From Aliigemmobacter aestuarii (GTDB taxonomy: Bacteria; Pseudomonadota; Alphaproteobacteria; Rhodobacterales; Rhodobacteraceae), in NCBI RefSeq assembly GCF_004799285.1, contig NZ_SSND01000001.1:682001-746000 (forward strand): DNA of 64,000 nt, given 5' to 3'. The notes under the pieces are model-generated. The model searched no databases, was not told the DNA's origin, and saw only the letters and a program-made list of their open reading frames with translations. A program made the position numbers and the translations under genes. This document shows positions 8,083 to 16,595 of the stretch, in pieces. Position 1 is the stretch's first letter. Each line of letters starts with the position of its first letter.

Positions 8083-9069
8083 CTAGCCTCCAGTGGTCGG
8101 GCCGCCTGCCGTGGCCCTGCCCGCGAAAATCCGGCCCACCGGCCGACCTTGCACGCCCCCCTGTTCATCGCGCAGCAGGAACAGCGCATCAAGGCCGATC
8201 TGTCCGGCCATCCGCGCCCCTTCGGTCGCACCGGCGACCATCAGCGCCGTCGCCCAGGCATCGGCCTCGGCGCAGGTGGCCGCGACCACGGTAACCGAGG
8301 CGGGCGAGGCGACCAGCGGTGCGCCCCGCCTCGGATCCATCGTGTGCGACAGCGGGCGACCCTGCACGATGACCTGATGGCGGTAGTCTCCGGATGTGGC
8401 CACGGCAGCGTCCTGCAGGGTCAGGATGGAATGGGGCGCCCGTCGATCCGGATCGGGGGCCTCCACCGCGATGGTCCAGGGCCGCCCCTCAGGGCGCAGG
8501 CCCATGGCGCGCATCTCGCCGTCGATGCCCACAAGGGCGTTGGCGATGCCATGCCCGGCCAGAACTTCGGCCAGCCGGTCGACGCCGTGGCCCTTGGCGA
8601 TCCCGTTCAGGTCAAGGACAAGCGGCGCGGACTTGCGGACGCGCGAACCGTCGATCTGAAGCAACTCGTGGACGGGACGACGCGCGGCATCGAGGGCCGC
8701 ACGGATGGCCTGCGGATCAGCCGCGCCGGGGCCGAACCCCCAGGCCGTCACCGCATCGCCCATCCCGATGTCGAACGCCCCGCCCGAGGCGCGGCCAATT
8801 TCCAGCGCCATCGCCAGGACCCGCGCCAGATCGGGCGGAACCTCAACCCAGTCGCCCACCGGCGCCCGGTTCAGCGCCATCAGGTCGCTCGTGGGCTTCC
8901 AGGTGGACATCTGGTTGTCCACGCTGTCCACCGCCGCCTGCAGCGCAGCCGACAGGGTCACCGGGTCCGGGCCGTCATCGGGCGCCGCGAAATAGAGCGC
9001 CGACCAGCGGGTGCCCATCGTCGGCCCGTTCAGGGCGTGGCGGATCGGGTCAGTAGAGGTCTTCGACAT
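8083..9069 (-). CDS. apbE: FAD:protein FMN transferase
   Basis: The 328-residue ApbE attaches FMN through a phosphoester bond to Thr/Ser of target proteins outside the cytoplasm. Visible hallmarks are GPTMGTRWS near the N-terminus, SGGAFDIGMG, LDLNGIAKGHGVDRLAE (FAD/Mg site), and a C-terminal ATCAEADAWATALMVAG with the conserved metal-binding D/T region. There is no lipoprotein signal, so export is not obvious. Its start overlaps the end of the PepSY flavoreductase gene by 20 bp, so the two are translationally linked. A fitting substrate is the DUF2271 protein two genes upstream, which has a DGITGAS motif. Confidence 0.93.
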   Translation of the reverse strand: MSKTSTDPIRHALNGPTMGTRWSALYFAAPDDGPDPVTLSAALQAAVDSVDNQMSTWKPTSDLMALNRAPVGDWVEVPPDLARVLAMALEIGRASGGAFDIGMGDAVTAWGFGPGAADPQAIRAALDAARRPVHELLQIDGSRVRKSAPLVLDLNGIAKGHGVDRLAEVLAGHGIANALVGIDGEMRAMGLRPEGRPWTIAVEAPDPDRRAPHSILTLQDAAVATSGDYRHQVIVQGRPLSHTMDPRRGAPLVASPASVTVVAATCAEADAWATALMVAGATEGARMAGQIGLDALFLLRDEQGGVQGRPVGRIFAGRATAGGPTTGG

Positions 9070-11257
9070 AGCGCCCCTCGGCCTTCAGCATGGCGGGTGT
9101 GAGGCCCACGGGCAAAAGGATTTCATCCAGGGCCTGCGCGACGCCTTTCGCCATGTCGCGGCCACCGCAGACCATCACCCTGGCCCCACCGGCCAGCAAG
9201 GCCGCGACCTGCACCGCCTCGGCGCGAAGGGCATCCTGCACATAGCCGGGCCGCTCGCCGCGCGATACGGCCGTGACGAGACGGGAAAGCCGCCCCTCGG
9301 CCCGCCATCGGGACAGATCTTCGCGGTAAAGGAAATCGCTGCCGGGATGGCGCATCCCGAAGAACAGATGCATCGGTCGGCGGCGGTCGTTTGCGCGGAT
9401 GAACCCGACCAGCGGCCCGATCCCGGTGCCCGCCCCGATCAGGATGAGCGGCGCGCGGTCCCGCCCGGCATGGAAATCGGGATTGCGGCGCAGGAAGGCC
9501 TGCACCCGGTCGCCGGGTTGGAGCGACATCAGCTGGCCCGAACAAAGGCCGCCGGGAAGTCTGCGCACCACGATCTCGGCAAAGCCGTCACGGCTGCCGG
9601 AGGCCAGCGAATAGAACCGTGGAATGGATGACCCTTCGGGCAGGATGCCCAGAAGATCGCCCGCCTGAAACCGCGCCAGGCCCCGGCCCGTCAGCCGCGC
9701 CCAAAGGGACGCCTTCGGCAGGGCAAAACGCAGGATCGCGGTCGGGGCCTGCACCTCTGCCCCAAGGTCGCGGCGCGTGGCCAGGGTCAGGCTTTCGGCG
9801 GCGGGGCGGCCGGGCCGGTGGTCAAGCTCCAGCGTGATGCCCAGGGCATCGCCAAGCGCCCGGCCCCAGCGCGCGAATTCCTGCGGCGACTGGCGGTCCA
9901 CCATGTCCAGCGGCAGAAGGGAGGCCCAGCCCATGGCACGGGCGGTCGCCTCCACCTCGGCGGCAAAGGCGCAGAAGGCGGGAAAGCTGCGGTCGCCGAA
10001 ACCCAGAACGGCCAGCGGGGCGGCCGGAACCTTGGTCAGCCGCGCCAGCCGGTCCAGGAACCCTTTGGCCGAAGCGGGGGCTGCGCCTTCGCCATAGGTG
10101 GCGGCGAGGATCAGGAAACGTTCGGCGCAGGGATGGTGCGCAGGGTCGAAGCCTGACATCGGGGCCACATGCACCGATTGACCGGCCTCCCGCAGGGCCC
10201 GCGCCAGCGTCGCGGCAAAGCCCCAGGTGCTGCCGCCTTCGGAGCCGACAAGGATCACCGTCCGCGCCCGCGCGGCCGGGGCATTGTCGCGCAGCACGGG
10301 GCGGCCCCGCCGCCCGGCCACCCAGATCAGGGCGCCCGTCGCCCCCATCACCGGCACGGCAAGCGCCATGAGACCGAGGATCAGCCCCAGCACCGCCGCC
10401 CCCTGGCCGGTGTGCAGCATGTAGATCGTCTCGGACATCCGTTGCCAGGGCGTCGGATCGGCCCATGACAGCAGCCGCCCGGTGCCCTGGTCAACAAGGC
10501 CCGTGCCCGCATCGGTGGACAGTGTGAACACGTCCTGCGCATCGCCGGCATAGGGAAAGCCCAGCTTGCGGAAGCTGTCCACCGGGACATCCCGCAGCGC
10601 CGCCATCTGGCTGGGGGAAAGTCCGGTCTCGCTGCTGACCGCCGCAGGCGCGGGCGGGCGCAACCCGCCATCGGGCAGAAGATCGAAGGTCGAGGCCGTC
10701 ATCCAGAGCGCGGTCGACGCCGACAGCATCAGCCCCGGAACGGCGATCCGGGCTATGGCCACATGCAGACGACCGGCCCCTGGCCCGCGCAGGCGGGCGA
10801 ACCATCTCGTCCAGCCGCCGTTGCGACGCGCCACAAGCGCCGCGCCTGACAGCGCCAGAACCAGCATCGCCGCAGCCCCCGACGCCATGACCAGGCGCCC
10901 GGCATCGTCCAGAAAGAGCGACCGGTGCAGGGTGGTCAGCCAGCGTTTGGTCGGATTCGGATCAGCCGGGCCGACATCCGCCCCGGTAGCCGGGTCGATC
11001 ACCGCCGACCCCGGCTTTCCGCCATCGAACCACCATGCGGTGATCCTGCCCGACGGCGAGCGGCGAATCTCCTCAAGCCCCGGATGCCGGGCAAGGACCA
11101 GGCTCGCAAGTTCCGCGACGGTCTGTCCCGCCACGGGTTGTGGTGCCGAAAGTCGTTCGGCCGTGGGAAAGACAGACAGCGCCGCACCGCTGAGCGCAAG
11201 GATGGACAGAAGCAGGGCCGCCACCAGCCCCGGCCAACGGTGAAGCACGCGGACCAT
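9050..11257 (-). CDS. PepSY-TM / flavodoxin / CPR-type membrane flavoreductase
   Basis: This 735-residue fusion has an N-terminal PepSY-associated membrane region (about residues 1-335, four to five hydrophobic helices with His at VLHRWPG, TLHRSLF and RLHVAIA that could bind heme), a flavodoxin-like FMN domain (about 345-480, LVGSEGGSTWGFAATLAR), an FAD domain with RFYSLAS (about 510-610), and an NAD(P)H domain with LIGAGTGIGPLVGF and a C-terminal YVEDLY. The layout suits moving electrons from cytoplasmic NAD(P)H across the membrane. Partners in the operon are DUF2271, ApbE and the ferric-reductase-like protein. The final acceptor is unknown. Confidence 0.9.
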   Translation of the reverse strand: MVRVLHRWPGLVAALLLSILALSGAALSVFPTAERLSAPQPVAGQTVAELASLVLARHPGLEEIRRSPSGRITAWWFDGGKPGSAVIDPATGADVGPADPNPTKRWLTTLHRSLFLDDAGRLVMASGAAAMLVLALSGAALVARRNGGWTRWFARLRGPGAGRLHVAIARIAVPGLMLSASTALWMTASTFDLLPDGGLRPPAPAAVSSETGLSPSQMAALRDVPVDSFRKLGFPYAGDAQDVFTLSTDAGTGLVDQGTGRLLSWADPTPWQRMSETIYMLHTGQGAAVLGLILGLMALAVPVMGATGALIWVAGRRGRPVLRDNAPAARARTVILVGSEGGSTWGFAATLARALREAGQSVHVAPMSGFDPAHHPCAERFLILAATYGEGAAPASAKGFLDRLARLTKVPAAPLAVLGFGDRSFPAFCAFAAEVEATARAMGWASLLPLDMVDRQSPQEFARWGRALGDALGITLELDHRPGRPAAESLTLATRRDLGAEVQAPTAILRFALPKASLWARLTGRGLARFQAGDLLGILPEGSSIPRFYSLASGSRDGFAEIVVRRLPGGLCSGQLMSLQPGDRVQAFLRRNPDFHAGRDRAPLILIGAGTGIGPLVGFIRANDRRRPMHLFFGMRHPGSDFLYREDLSRWRAEGRLSRLVTAVSRGERPGYVQDALRAEAVQVAALLAGGARVMVCGGRDMAKGVAQALDEILLPVGLTPAMLKAEGRYVEDLY

Positions 11258-11268
11258 GAACCAGGCCC

Positions 11269-11748
11269 TTACCTGTAGGTGAAACTGGCAACGTAACGGC
11301 GACCGGCGACCGGCGTGCCCGCGCCTGCGGCGGTCAGGGGCACCGCGATCTCGTTGGGGCTGTCGCGCATGTCTTCGACCGCGGCGTCGATGTGCAGCGT
11401 ATAGCCCGCATCGAACAGCGCATCCGCCAGATCGAGGGTGATTTCCAAAGACCGCCCCGCGCCGACACTGGCACCGGTGATGCCGTCGATCTGCGCCGGG
11501 TCGCCACCGGTGGCGGCATACCAGTCGCTCAGGTGTTCATGGTATTTCGACTTGCCTCCTGCCATCCAGAGGCTGCCCACGTAGCGGCCCGACGGATCGG
11601 TGACGTAAAGCACCAGATAGGCACCGTCGCCGCCGTATTCGGTCAGCGTTGTGGTCATGGTGACCGGGCGGGCGATGGCCAGACCCGGCAGGGCCACTGC
11701 GGTGGTCAGGGCGGTGGTCAGGGCAAGCGTGGCAAGACGGGATTTCAT
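11269..11748 (-). CDS. DUF2271 exported protein with flavinylation motif
   Basis: A 159-residue protein with a Sec signal peptide (cleavage near AIA-RP, residue 26). The YLVLYVTDPSGRYVGSLW and KSKYHEHLSDWY stretches identify DUF2271. Residues 88-94 read DGITGAS, which fits the ApbE target pattern D-x-x-(S/T)-G-A-(S/T) and makes T91 the candidate FMN-bearing residue. The gene is 11 bp upstream of the PepSY flavoreductase and in an operon with apbE, so it is probably a periplasmic one-flavin electron carrier reduced by that enzyme. Flavinylation is inferred from the motif; I have not seen it tested for this protein. Confidence 0.88.
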   Translation of the reverse strand: MKSRLATLALTTALTTAVALPGLAIARPVTMTTTLTEYGGDGAYLVLYVTDPSGRYVGSLWMAGGKSKYHEHLSDWYAATGGDPAQIDGITGASVGAGRSLEITLDLADALFDAGYTLHIDAAVEDMRDSPNEIAVPLTAAGAGTPVAGRRYVASFTYR

Positions 11749-11810
11749 CGGATGTCCTTTGACTGGAAACGCGGGTTCGGATCGGGCGGGCGAAGGATCG
11801 GCCTCCCGGA

Positions 11811-12200
<390 letters not shown>

Positions 12201-12340
12201 CTCGGGTTCTCCTTTCGTGGATGGGCCGATCCTGATCCGCCCGGCTGATCGCTTGCTGACGGCGGCGCGGGATCTGCTTCAGCCTGCCGTCAGGAAAACC
12301 GCGCCTCGATCCGGCGCGCCGGGACGCGGAACGGGTGGGC

Positions 12341-13690
12341 TCAGCGCAACTCGAAGGCTTCGCAATGGTCGCGGCGGGGGGATTTCCCCATCTCCCGCAG
12401 GCCCGCAAGGATCGAGGCGCGCAGGGCGGTCGGCCCGCAGAAGAACAGTTCGGACTGCGCGATGTCGAAGGGCACCATGGCCGCCAGCCGCGCCGCGGTC
12501 AGGCGCCCGTCGGTCTTGCTAGCCACGACCTGGACCGTCAGGCCCGGATGACGATCCGCGATGGCCTTCAGGCGTCCGGCGGCAAAGGCCTCGTCCGGGG
12601 TGGCCACGGCCCAGACCAGCGCGATCTGCTGCCGGTCGGTTTCGACAAGGGACTCGGCCCAGGCAAGGAAGGGCGTGATCCCGATCCCGCCTGCCAGCCA
12701 GACCTGACGCGGGACCCGGCGACGGAACAGGAAGCGGCCATACGGCCCCTCGACCCGCAGGCCCTGCCCCGGAACAAGGCGTTCCGGCAGGCGCGATGTC
12801 CAGTCGCCGAGCGCCTTGATCCCGAAGCGGAGCCGTCCGTCGCCATGCGGGGCCGCGGCGATGGTGAAGGGATGCGCCTCGGCCATGCCGGCATCGGGGG
12901 CCGAGACGAAGGCGAACTGACCGGGGCGCCAGCGCATCGGGCGTCCGGTCGGGCGCAGGATGATCTCGGTCGTGGTGCCGTGACGGTCGATCCGGTCCAG
13001 CACATGGGCCCTGGGCCGCAGGACGAGCGCCACGAACTGGGTGAACAGCCATGCGGCCAGCCCGGCCAGGCTGAAGGCATTCAGATAAAGCCCAAGCGCG
13101 GGGTCGATTCCGGCGGGCTTGTCGATGGCCAGCTGGTGAAAGGCGGCGATGGCGAACAGCAGCCCGGTGAAGCGGTGCGTGAAGCGCCACAGAGGCCAGG
13201 GCAGTTCCAGCCGGGTGAACGGGATGCGCTTGATCCAGGACAGCAGGATCAAACCGATGAATCCGTTCAGGGCAAATTCGCCCACATCCCCGGCAAAGTC
13301 GCCCAGATCGGTTTCGCGCACGAAATCCTCGACCTCGGGTTCGATCATGTTGTGCGCGATCATCAGGGCCAGTGCCGCGATGCCCAGCCATTTGTGCAGC
13401 CGGTACATCCGGTCCAGCCCGCCGCACAGCGGTTCGGCCACAGGGGGCCGGGCGGCCAGGATCAGCGCAAGGCCCATGGCAACGATGGACGCGGCACCGA
13501 AGGCAATGCCAAGCGCCGTGTCCACGCGATAGGGCGCATAGGCCGCAAAGCCAAGGACGGCTCCGGCCATCACCGCCAGGGCGGCAAGACCGGGCCCGGC
13601 GAGGTTCAGCCGCACCCACGGTGCGAACGCCGCGCCCCGGACGCCCGCACCGGCGGGCCTGCCGCCACGGGCGGCCTGCACGTCAGTCAT
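12341..13690 (-). CDS. Ferric-reductase-like transmembrane oxidoreductase with FAD/NAD-binding domain
   Basis: This 449-residue protein has six or so N-terminal helices (about residues 25-230) carrying paired histidines for b-type hemes (RLHKWLG with LMIAHNM, and FTHRFTG with FHQLAI), then an FAD-binding domain (WRPGQFAFVSA, AHPFTIAAAP) and an NAD-binding domain (LAGGIGITPFLAW, FFCGPTALR) ending in FELR. This is the NOX/ferric-reductase superfamily. The ATG at 13690 overlaps the upstream PepSY gene by 8 bp. In this operon it is a second route for electrons from NAD(P)H to the periplasm. Acceptors could be Fe(III), Cu(II) or the flavinylated DUF2271 protein. Confidence 0.9.
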   Translation of the reverse strand: MTDVQAARGGRPAGAGVRGAAFAPWVRLNLAGPGLAALAVMAGAVLGFAAYAPYRVDTALGIAFGAASIVAMGLALILAARPPVAEPLCGGLDRMYRLHKWLGIAALALMIAHNMIEPEVEDFVRETDLGDFAGDVGEFALNGFIGLILLSWIKRIPFTRLELPWPLWRFTHRFTGLLFAIAAFHQLAIDKPAGIDPALGLYLNAFSLAGLAAWLFTQFVALVLRPRAHVLDRIDRHGTTTEIILRPTGRPMRWRPGQFAFVSAPDAGMAEAHPFTIAAAPHGDGRLRFGIKALGDWTSRLPERLVPGQGLRVEGPYGRFLFRRRVPRQVWLAGGIGITPFLAWAESLVETDRQQIALVWAVATPDEAFAAGRLKAIADRHPGLTVQVVASKTDGRLTAARLAAMVPFDIAQSELFFCGPTALRASILAGLREMGKSPRRDHCEAFELR

Positions 13691-14015
13691 CGTCCCTGAC
13701 CTCGCGTTCACGTTCGCGTTCGCGTTCGCGGACGGGCGGGGCCTCGCCATCATCGTATTCGAGTTCGATGATCCGCAGCGTGCCGGGGTCGACCTTGGCC
13801 TCGATCGCGCGGCCCGTGGCATCGCGGCCGTCGATTTCATAGCAGCCGTCGTCGATCTTGATGCGCCGCACCGTCCAGCCCTGTTCGGCGGCAAGGCCCG
13901 CGACCGCCTCGCGCGGTTGCCAGTCTGCCATGGGGACGTAACAATCATCATCGGCAAAGGCCGCCCCGGCGGGAAGACCCGCGAGGAAAGCAAGAATTGT
14001 CAGTGTCTTTCGCAT
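13683..14015 (-). CDS. Small exported PepSY-domain protein with acidic/basic tail
   Basis: A 110-residue first gene of the leftward operon. The signal peptide is about 1-22 (LTILAFLAGLPAGAAFA), and the mature part is one PepSY_2-like domain (EAVAGLAAEQGWTVRRIKID, then EIDGRDATGRAIEAKVDPGT and LRIIELEYDD), ending in an (RE)n run and DDD. The ATG at 14015 was preferred to GTG at 14024 because a GGAG lies 8 bp upstream. PepSY_2 proteins are periplasmic and linked to two-component-regulated metal or antimicrobial responses. The tail's hexanucleotide repeat is at about 13702-13730. Confidence 0.82.
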   Translation of the reverse strand: MRKTLTILAFLAGLPAGAAFADDDCYVPMADWQPREAVAGLAAEQGWTVRRIKIDDGCYEIDGRDATGRAIEAKVDPGTLRIIELEYDDGEAPPVREREREREREVRDDD

Positions 14016-14075
14016 GGGCCACACTCCGTGTCAGGGCCTGTCCGCAGGAAGTGATGCCGGTGAAACCTTACAGGA

Positions 14076-14117
14076 GCCTGAAGCCCGCTTTCCGTCCGCT
14101 TCAGGCCCTTGTCAGGC
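14076..14117. promoter_or_regulatory. Inverted repeat and 11-bp direct repeats in the divergent promoter
   Basis: GCCTGAAGC (14076-14084) and GCTTCAGGC (14098-14106) are a perfect 9-bp dyad with a 13-bp spacer. The right arm's TCAGGC recurs at 14112, an 11-bp period. This spacing is what OmpR/PmrA-family dimers bind. It lies between the operon starting at 14015 and the response-regulator gene at 14171, so it probably controls both. Confidence 0.5.
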
Positions 14118-14170
14118 AGTCCCGTCAATCGGGGCGCGAACCGAACCGAGCCGAGGGAACGATGTGAACC

Positions 14171-14830
14171 ATGCGAATCCTGCTGATCGAGGATGACACC
14201 GTCCTGGGGGCCGCCGTGCGCGATCAGGTCGCCGCCGATGGCCATTCGGTGGATTGGGTGCAGCGGCTCGACGCGGCGGGGGATGCCCTGGCGGGCGCGG
14301 CCTTCGACCTTGTCCTTCTGGACCTGATGCTGCCCGACGGAAGGGGCATCCCCTTCCTGCGCCGGCTGAGGACGCGGGGCGATGTGACGCCGGTCATCAT
14401 CCTGACGGCGCTCGACCAGATCAGCGACCGGATCGAGGGGCTGAACGCCGGGGCCGACGACTATCTGGTCAAGCCGTTCGATCTGGCGGAACTGTCCGCC
14501 CGCATCGGATCGGTCGCGCGGCGTTATGCGGGCAACCCGAACCCGATCGTTGCGCACGGGCCTCTGGAAATCGATCTTGCCGCCCGCAGCATCCACCGCG
14601 ACGGTCGCCCGGTGACGCTGACCGCGCGGGAATGGGCGCTGTTCGAGGCGTTCCTGTCCCGTCCGGGCCAACTGCTTTCGAAGGCGCAGCTTGAAGACAA
14701 GCTTTATGCCTTCGATGCCGAGGTCGAAAGCAACACGATCGAGGTTCACGTCAGCCGCCTGCGCAAGAAACTCGGCGCAGGGATCATCGAGACGGAACGC
14801 GGCCTCGGGTATCGGCTGGGGCGCGGATGA
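14171..14830 (+). CDS. OmpR-family response regulator (PmrA/QseB-like)
   Basis: The 219-residue protein has a receiver domain (acid pocket E7-D8-D9, phospho-acceptor D51 in LLDLMLPDG, T-loop ILTALDQ, K in LVKPFD) and a C-terminal winged helix ending in NTIEVHVSRLRKKLG and RGLGYRL. It overlaps the following histidine kinase by 4 bp. It is divergent from the PepSY/flavin/metal operon and is the obvious regulator of it. The stimulus cannot be read from sequence; QseB/PmrA relatives respond to metal ions or envelope stress. Confidence 0.93.
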   Translation: MRILLIEDDTVLGAAVRDQVAADGHSVDWVQRLDAAGDALAGAAFDLVLLDLMLPDGRGIPFLRRLRTRGDVTPVIILTALDQISDRIEGLNAGADDYLVKPFDLAELSARIGSVARRYAGNPNPIVAHGPLEIDLAARSIHRDGRPVTLTAREWALFEAFLSRPGQLLSKAQLEDKLYAFDAEVESNTIEVHVSRLRKKLGAGIIETERGLGYRLGRG

Positions 14831-16158
14831 GGGCGCCGCGAAGCCTTCAGGGGCGGCTGGGGCTGTGGCTGGGCCTGGCGCTGACGCTGGTCTGGATCAC
14901 AGCGGCCAGCCTGACGGCCCTGATCGCACGGGCCGAGATGGAAGAGGTTTTCGACGCCGCCCTGCAGGAAACGGCGCAGCGTATCCTGCCGCTGGCCGTG
15001 ATCGACATCCTGAACCGCGAGGAAGAGGGCATCAGCCAGCGCCTGTCCGCGATCCGCGCGCATGACGAGTTCTTCACCTACGTCGTGCGCGACGACCGGG
15101 GGCGTGTCCTTCTGCAATCCCATGCCGCCGATCCGGCGATCTTTCCGGCCTGGGACGGGATCGGCTTTCGGCAGACCGCGACGCATCGGATGTTCAATGA
15201 CGAGGCCGTGCAGGGCACGATCCGCATCACGGTGGCCGAACCCCTGGACCACCGCGCCAGGGTCGCGCGCGAATTGCAGATGGGCCTTGGCCTGCCGCTT
15301 CTGATCGTGCTGCCGGTCGCGCTTCTGGTGATCGCCCTGGGGGTCAGGGCCAGCCTTGCACCGCTGCGGCAATTCCGCGACGGGCTGGCCGCGCGGGGCG
15401 CGCGCGATCTGAGCCCGGTGGCCTTGACCGGCCTGCCCTCCGAGGTCGCCCCGGTGGCAGAGACGATGAACGGCCTTCTGTCCCGCCTGTCCGCCGCCTT
15501 CGAGGCCGAACGCAGCTTTGCCGCCAACGCCGCGCACGAGTTGCGCACGCCCCTGGCTGGGGCCATCGCGCAGGCGCAAAGGTTGCAGGCCGAAACCGGG
15601 GACTCCGTGGCGAGGACCCGCGCGGGCGAGATTGAGGCGACGCTGAAGCGCCTGACACGGGTGTCCGAACGGCTGATGCAACTTGCCCGTGCGGAGGGCG
15701 GGCGGCTTCGGCTGGACAGGGCAAGCGATATCCGCCCCGTGCTGCGGCTGGTGCTGGACGACATCGCCCGCCAGCAGGATGGGGGCCGGCTGATCCTGTC
15801 CTTTCCGGAAACGCCGGTGCTGTCGGACCTCGATCCCGATGCCCTTGCCATCCTTCTGCGCAACCTGACGGAAAACGCGCTGCGGCATGGCCGGGCGGAC
15901 GGCCCGGTGAGCGTTACGCTGACCGCGGATGGCGCGCTGGTGGTCGAAAACGAAGGCCAGGTCATTCCGCCCGAGGCCCTTGAGGGGCTGACCGGCCGCT
16001 TCGTGCGGGCAGGCACCGAGCCGGGCAGCGGCCTTGGCCTCGCGATCGTGACGGCCATTGCCGAACGCAGCGGCGCCACACTTCGGATCGCCTCGCCCCG
16101 TCCGGGGCGGCAGGATGGCTTTTCCGTCCGTTTCGTCCTTCCGGCCGCGCGGGCCTGA
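14827..16158 (+). CDS. Sensor histidine kinase, QseC/PmrB-like
   Basis: A 443-residue membrane kinase: TM1 about residues 13-36, periplasmic sensor of about 120 residues, TM2 about 158-178, HAMP, then HisKA with NAAHELRTPLAG (H237 predicted phosphorylation site) and an HATPase domain with LRNLTENALRHG and GSGLGLAIV. The start overlaps the regulator's stop (ATGA), a typical co-translated pair. The periplasmic domain is acidic near the membrane (ARAEMEEVFDAAL), as in metal- or polycation-sensing QseC/PmrB relatives. It ends about 40 bp from the convergent dgkA gene. Confidence 0.93.
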   Translation: MRAPRSLQGRLGLWLGLALTLVWITAASLTALIARAEMEEVFDAALQETAQRILPLAVIDILNREEEGISQRLSAIRAHDEFFTYVVRDDRGRVLLQSHAADPAIFPAWDGIGFRQTATHRMFNDEAVQGTIRITVAEPLDHRARVARELQMGLGLPLLIVLPVALLVIALGVRASLAPLRQFRDGLAARGARDLSPVALTGLPSEVAPVAETMNGLLSRLSAAFEAERSFAANAAHELRTPLAGAIAQAQRLQAETGDSVARTRAGEIEATLKRLTRVSERLMQLARAEGGRLRLDRASDIRPVLRLVLDDIARQQDGGRLILSFPETPVLSDLDPDALAILLRNLTENALRHGRADGPVSVTLTADGALVVENEGQVIPPEALEGLTGRFVRAGTEPGSGLGLAIVTAIAERSGATLRIASPRPGRQDGFSVRFVLPAARA

Positions 16159-16199
16159 AGCGCCCGCCCGAGTGCGGGAAGATCGGGCCAACGCCGCCG

Positions 16200-16595
16200 T
16201 CAGATCAGCCGCGCAAGGACAGCCGCGACGAACCCACCCGCGACCAGCAGCATCAGCCCCACCGCCAGCGATCCCAGATCCTTGGCATCCCGCGCCATTT
16301 CGGACCATTCGGGCGAGATGCGGTCGGTCAGCACCTCGATGGCGGTGTTCAGCGCCTCGACCACCAGGATCAGCGCCAGAAGCAGCAGGGCCGTCAGCCA
16401 GTGCCACGCCTCTGCCCCGCGCCAGAGAAAGGCCAGCGCGACAAGCACCGCGCCGCCGATTTCAAGCCGCGCGGCGGTTTCGGCCCAAAGCCTTTTGAAC
16501 CCGGCCAGCGAATAGCTGGCGGCATCCACCACATGCAAAAGGCCCTTTCGCGGCGGAATGACCTTCCGGTCCGGGTCTCCGCGATCCCCCGCCAT
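16200..16595 (-). CDS. dgkA: Diacylglycerol kinase
   Basis: A 131-residue integral-membrane enzyme that phosphorylates diacylglycerol to phosphatidic acid. The length, the N-terminal KRLWAETAARLE helix, LVVEALNTAIEVLTDR (ENTAIE-type active-site motif with the catalytic Glu) and RDAKDLGSLAVGLML fit bacterial DgkA. The ATG at 16595 overlaps the eptA stop as TGATG, and AGAGGG lies 7 bp upstream. The coupling makes sense because EptA releases diacylglycerol when it takes phosphoethanolamine from phosphatidylethanolamine, and DgkA can recycle it. Confidence 0.92.
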   Translation of the reverse strand: MAGDRGDPDRKVIPPRKGLLHVVDAASYSLAGFKRLWAETAARLEIGGAVLVALAFLWRGAEAWHWLTALLLLALILVVEALNTAIEVLTDRISPEWSEMARDAKDLGSLAVGLMLLVAGGFVAAVLARLI

